Of a stretch of 64,000 bases of DNA, positions 61,833-64,000 are shown piece by piece. Where the stretch lies: contig NC_020054.1 in the NCBI RefSeq assembly GCF_000331105.1, positions 4,067,477-4,131,476 of the forward strand, written 5' to 3'. Numbering within the stretch: the stretch's first letter is position 1; the number at the start of each line of letters is the position of its first letter. This DNA is from Fibrella aestuarina BUZ 2 (lineage in GTDB: Bacteria; Bacteroidota; Bacteroidia; Cytophagales; Spirosomataceae). A model generated the notes under the pieces. It ran no database searches. It had not been told where the DNA came from and worked only from the letters and a program-made list of their open reading frames with translations. Both the position numbers and the translations under genes were made by a program.

Positions 61833-62282
61833 TTGAAAAGCACCCTGACAAGCCTGCTGGTTTTTACCCTCTCCTGTACGCGACCAGCTCACACGACTCA
61901 CCCTGTCGCAGATGGGGCGTTGAGTTTGTATCCCAAACCAACGCTCCTGGACGAACCCGGCTTTACGAAACTGGCAATTTCCAGACAGGATAGTACCATG
62001 TGGCTCCGCGCCGACATCCAGCGGGATCATCACATTTTTGGCTACGAACAACCCGACACCACGTCAAGAAAACTGCTTTTATTATCCCTTTTTACCGACA
62101 GCGTACAAGGGAATCCGCACCAATGCCTGTATGGCGCCTATTACGAATCGGCTAGCCTGAACGACCTGCACCTGACGTTTGTCCGGTTTACGAATGCGTT
62201 TGCCGAAAGCCGCTTGCTGTCGGGCGCGAAGCCGATTGATACGCTGTATTTCCGTAAGGAATGGGTGATGTGGACACCCTGA
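61833..62282 (+). CDS. Small putative lipoprotein, 149 aa, function unknown
   Basis: The frame opens with TTG at 61833 (MKSTLTSLLVFTLSCT when initiated); the first 15 residues form a lipobox-like end with Cys15. The mature part is mixed with EPGFTKLAISRQDSTMWLRADI and YGAYYESASLNDLHLTFVRF. No catalytic motif. The family is not recognised. It begins 35 bp after a strong terminator and no clear promoter is seen. The start is the least certain part. Confidence 0.55.
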   Translation: MKSTLTSLLVFTLSCTRPAHTTHPVADGALSLYPKPTLLDEPGFTKLAISRQDSTMWLRADIQRDHHIFGYEQPDTTSRKLLLLSLFTDSVQGNPHQCLYGAYYESASLNDLHLTFVRFTNAFAESRLLSGAKPIDTLYFRKEWVMWTP

Positions 62283-62549
62283 TGCTGCGGTTTGTTCACC
62301 GGCAAGCAGCGCGTTTCGCAGCAGTCTGGTCGCCAGCCGAACGATTAAGGTTTCAGGTACGTATGGAAGCCCCGAACGACGCGCCAACCGGCAAGCAAGG
62401 GGGTAGTTTGTTTGGCGTCAGCACAATGGCCATTTTTATGGCCGGGTTGCGCCAGTATAGCGGCTACGCACCGACGCAAATTCCCCTGAACACCGCCGAA
62501 TTGGCGTAGAAAGCGTATCCGAACTGACGGGCTTTTTGTCCGCCGTCCT

Positions 62550-63158
62550 ATGACCAAAGCCCCCATCCACATAGCCGATTACTCGCCGGCCTGGGCATCG
62601 GCCTTTGACGACTTAGCGGCTGTTTACCAGGCCCACCTCGGCGATTGGCTCACTGCCATTCAGCACGTTGGCAGCACATCGGTACCGGGGCTGGCGGCCA
62701 AGTCTGTCCTCGACATTGATTTGGTCATTGCTGACCGGAACGACCTTGACCCGGTAATCGACCGGCTGTCCAGGCTGGGCTATGTGTACCGGGGTGATCA
62801 GGGTATTACCGACCGGGCGGCATTCAAACGGCGCTCCGACCAGACACCCATCGACGGCTCGGCACGTACCTGGCCCGCTCACCACCTCTACGTATGCCCG
62901 GCCGACAGCCTCAGCCTGCGCAATCACCTCACCCTGCGCGATTGGCTGCGCCAGCATCCCGATGAAGCCAGCGCGTACGGCAAGCTCAAGAAGGAACTGG
63001 CCCGGAAACACCCGTACGATATGGACGCCTACATCGAAGGCAAGACGCCGTTTATCACGGGCATTTTGAAAGCGGCGGGATTTGCTGATATTGCCATCCA
63101 GACAATCACCCGCGAAAACCGGGCGACGCCCACCCTATCATCATCCGTTCGTGACTAA
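62550..63158 (+). CDS. GrpB/UPF0157-family protein, 202 aa
   Basis: The ATG at 62550 gives 202 aa. IADYSPAWASAFDDL at the start, then IQHVGSTSVPGLAAKSVLDIDLVIAD, in which GSTSVPGLxxKxxxDIDL is the nucleotidyltransferase-fold signature of the GrpB family. HHLYVCP and FRDYLR-type LRNHLTLRDWLRQHP follow, with KKELARKHPYDMDAYIEGK near the end. Members occur alone or fused to CoaE; biochemical role unsettled. Its stop overlaps the next gene's GTG by 8 bp, so the two are probably co-translated. Confidence 0.88.
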   Translation: MTKAPIHIADYSPAWASAFDDLAAVYQAHLGDWLTAIQHVGSTSVPGLAAKSVLDIDLVIADRNDLDPVIDRLSRLGYVYRGDQGITDRAAFKRRSDQTPIDGSARTWPAHHLYVCPADSLSLRNHLTLRDWLRQHPDEASAYGKLKKELARKHPYDMDAYIEGKTPFITGILKAAGFADIAIQTITRENRATPTLSSSVRD

Positions 63159-64000
63159 ACCGACTGTGCTTATCGCCGGGGCCAGCATTGCCGGTCCTAC
63201 CCTCGCCTTCTGGCTTACCCGCTTTGGCTATCAACCTACTATTGTCGAGCGGGCCGATGCGCTCCGGCTGGGCGGGCAGAATATCGACATCAGCGGCGCA
63301 GCGCAGCAGGTGGTGCGGCTGATGGGGATTGAAGACGCGATACGGGTGGCGAACACCGGCGAGTTGGGCGTCCGATTTGTCGACGAAACCAACGCAACGA
63401 AAGCCGAGTTACCGAAAGGCGAATCCAGCATCGGCACCCGCGAGCTGGAAATTCTGCGGGGTGACCTCGCCCAGATCCTATATGACCTGACGAGCGATAA
63501 GGTCGAGTACCTTTTCGGCGATCAGATCACGGCGCTGACCGACGAGGAGACCGGGGTGAAGGTGACGTTTCAGCAAGGAAGTCGCCGCCGGTTTGACCTA
63601 GTGATCTGCGCCGACGGCATTCGGTCCAGAACGCGGTCGCTGGTCTTCGGTGAGGAACCCGTTATCAAACCCCTGGGCCTGTATACCTCGTATTTTACCG
63701 TGCCGCGCACGGCGACGGATAGCGCCTGGGCCCGCTGGTACAACGCCCCCCGGTCGCGCGTGGTCTTCCTTCGGCCCGACAATGTAGGCACCACCCGCGC
63801 CTCCTTTTCGTTTTTATCCGAGCCCAAAGGCTACGAACGCCTGCCGATGGCCGAGCAGAAAGCCATTCTGAAACAAACGTTTGCCGACGCGGGCTGGGAA
63901 GCGCCCCGGCTACTGGCCGCCCTCGACGACAACACGGACATTTACTTTGATGGCATTAGTCAGGTAAAAGCGCCGCGATGGTCGAAAGGTCGGTGCGCGA
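63151..64000 (+). CDS. FAD-dependent monooxygenase-like protein, partial at right edge
   Basis: The GTG at 63151 overlaps the GrpB-family stop. The frame stays open to the window's end (283 codons), so the C-terminus is missing. LIAGASIAGPTLAFWL is a Rossmann GxSxxG FAD-binding loop, followed by ERADALRLGGQNIDI; an ELEILRGDLAQIL helix and a CADGIRSRTR motif match the aromatic-hydroxylase/FAD_binding_3 class. TetX-like and other monooxygenases have this outline. Substrate cannot be inferred from the visible part. Confidence 0.88.
   Translation, partial: MTKPTVLIAGASIAGPTLAFWLTRFGYQPTIVERADALRLGGQNIDISGAAQQVVRLMGIEDAIRVANTGELGVRFVDETNATKAELPKGESSIGTRELEILRGDLAQILYDLTSDKVEYLFGDQITALTDEETGVKVTFQQGSRRRFDLVICADGIRSRTRSLVFGEEPVIKPLGLYTSYFTVPRTATDSAWARWYNAPRSRVVFLRPDNVGTTRASFSFLSEPKGYERLPMAEQKAILKQTFADAGWEAPRLLAALDDNTDIYFDGISQVKAPRWSKGRCA

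Noticed and set aside
62261..62509. An 82-codon plus-strand frame after the small lipoprotein
   Set aside because: Overlaps the end of the lipoprotein gene, has no promoter or family pattern, and its composition is not convincing.

Overview
The window reads as chromosome of a GC-rich member of Cytophagales (Bacteroidota), most like Spirosoma and its relatives. Pointers are Bacteroidota-type -7 promoter boxes (TAnnTTTG) in front of many genes, no Shine-Dalgarno sequences at the starts, a C-terminal type IX secretion sorting domain, a carboxypeptidase-regulatory-like/TonB-plug protein, Bacteroidota-style MenC, and an integrase and GH10 xylanase of types common in the phylum.

Region 1 (1 to about 21.66 kb, all minus strand) is the integrase-proximal end of an integrated phage-like element whose other end lies left of the window. 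Reading leftward from the junction it holds a tyrosine recombinase, an XRE-type regulator, a separate promoter, and then a tightly packed virion module: portal-like protein, an acidic repeat protein, a 184-aa unknown, two ring/adaptor-like proteins, a 1318-aa protein resembling the muzzle/stabilisation protein of crAss-like phages, and three large internal (cargo/ejection-like) proteins. The last of these is a giant gene (1 to 4704, at least 1568 codons) that runs off the left edge. The right boundary is a tRNA 3'-end fragment (T arm plus acceptor strand) at 21636-21660, followed by a terminator and hemF. The order portal > rings > muzzle > cargo resembles Crassvirales, but no major capsid or terminase gene lies between portal and rings. 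I see this as the most interesting system here.

Region 2 (21.7 to 64 kb) is ordinary chromosome. It carries cofactor and envelope metabolism (hemF, menC, lpxK), peptidases (M1, M28, a HExxH membrane-anchored protein), ileS, a porin-like outer-membrane protein, a secreted purple-acid phosphatase with a type IX sorting tail, an EamA transporter, a deoxynucleoside kinase, an acidic protein-MoxR-VWA operon, a GT2-polysaccharide deacetylase operon, and a DciA-like DUF721 gene. It also has two two-component systems (a LytS/LytTR pair whose kinase begins with pentapeptide repeats, and an OmpR/HisKA pair), carbohydrate genes (GH43, GH10 with an inserted CBM, a sugar isomerase-like protein, a Gfo/Idh oxidoreductase), glycerate kinase, a GrpB-family protein and a partial FAD monooxygenase.

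Two non-genic signals stand out. The octamer GGTACGTT/AACGTACC occurs at least 36 times, in both element and chromosome. A set of intergenic hairpins, several with arms made of degenerate 7- or 10-nt tandem repeats, sits just 3' of genes between 33.5 and 55.7 kb and is absent from the phage-like element.
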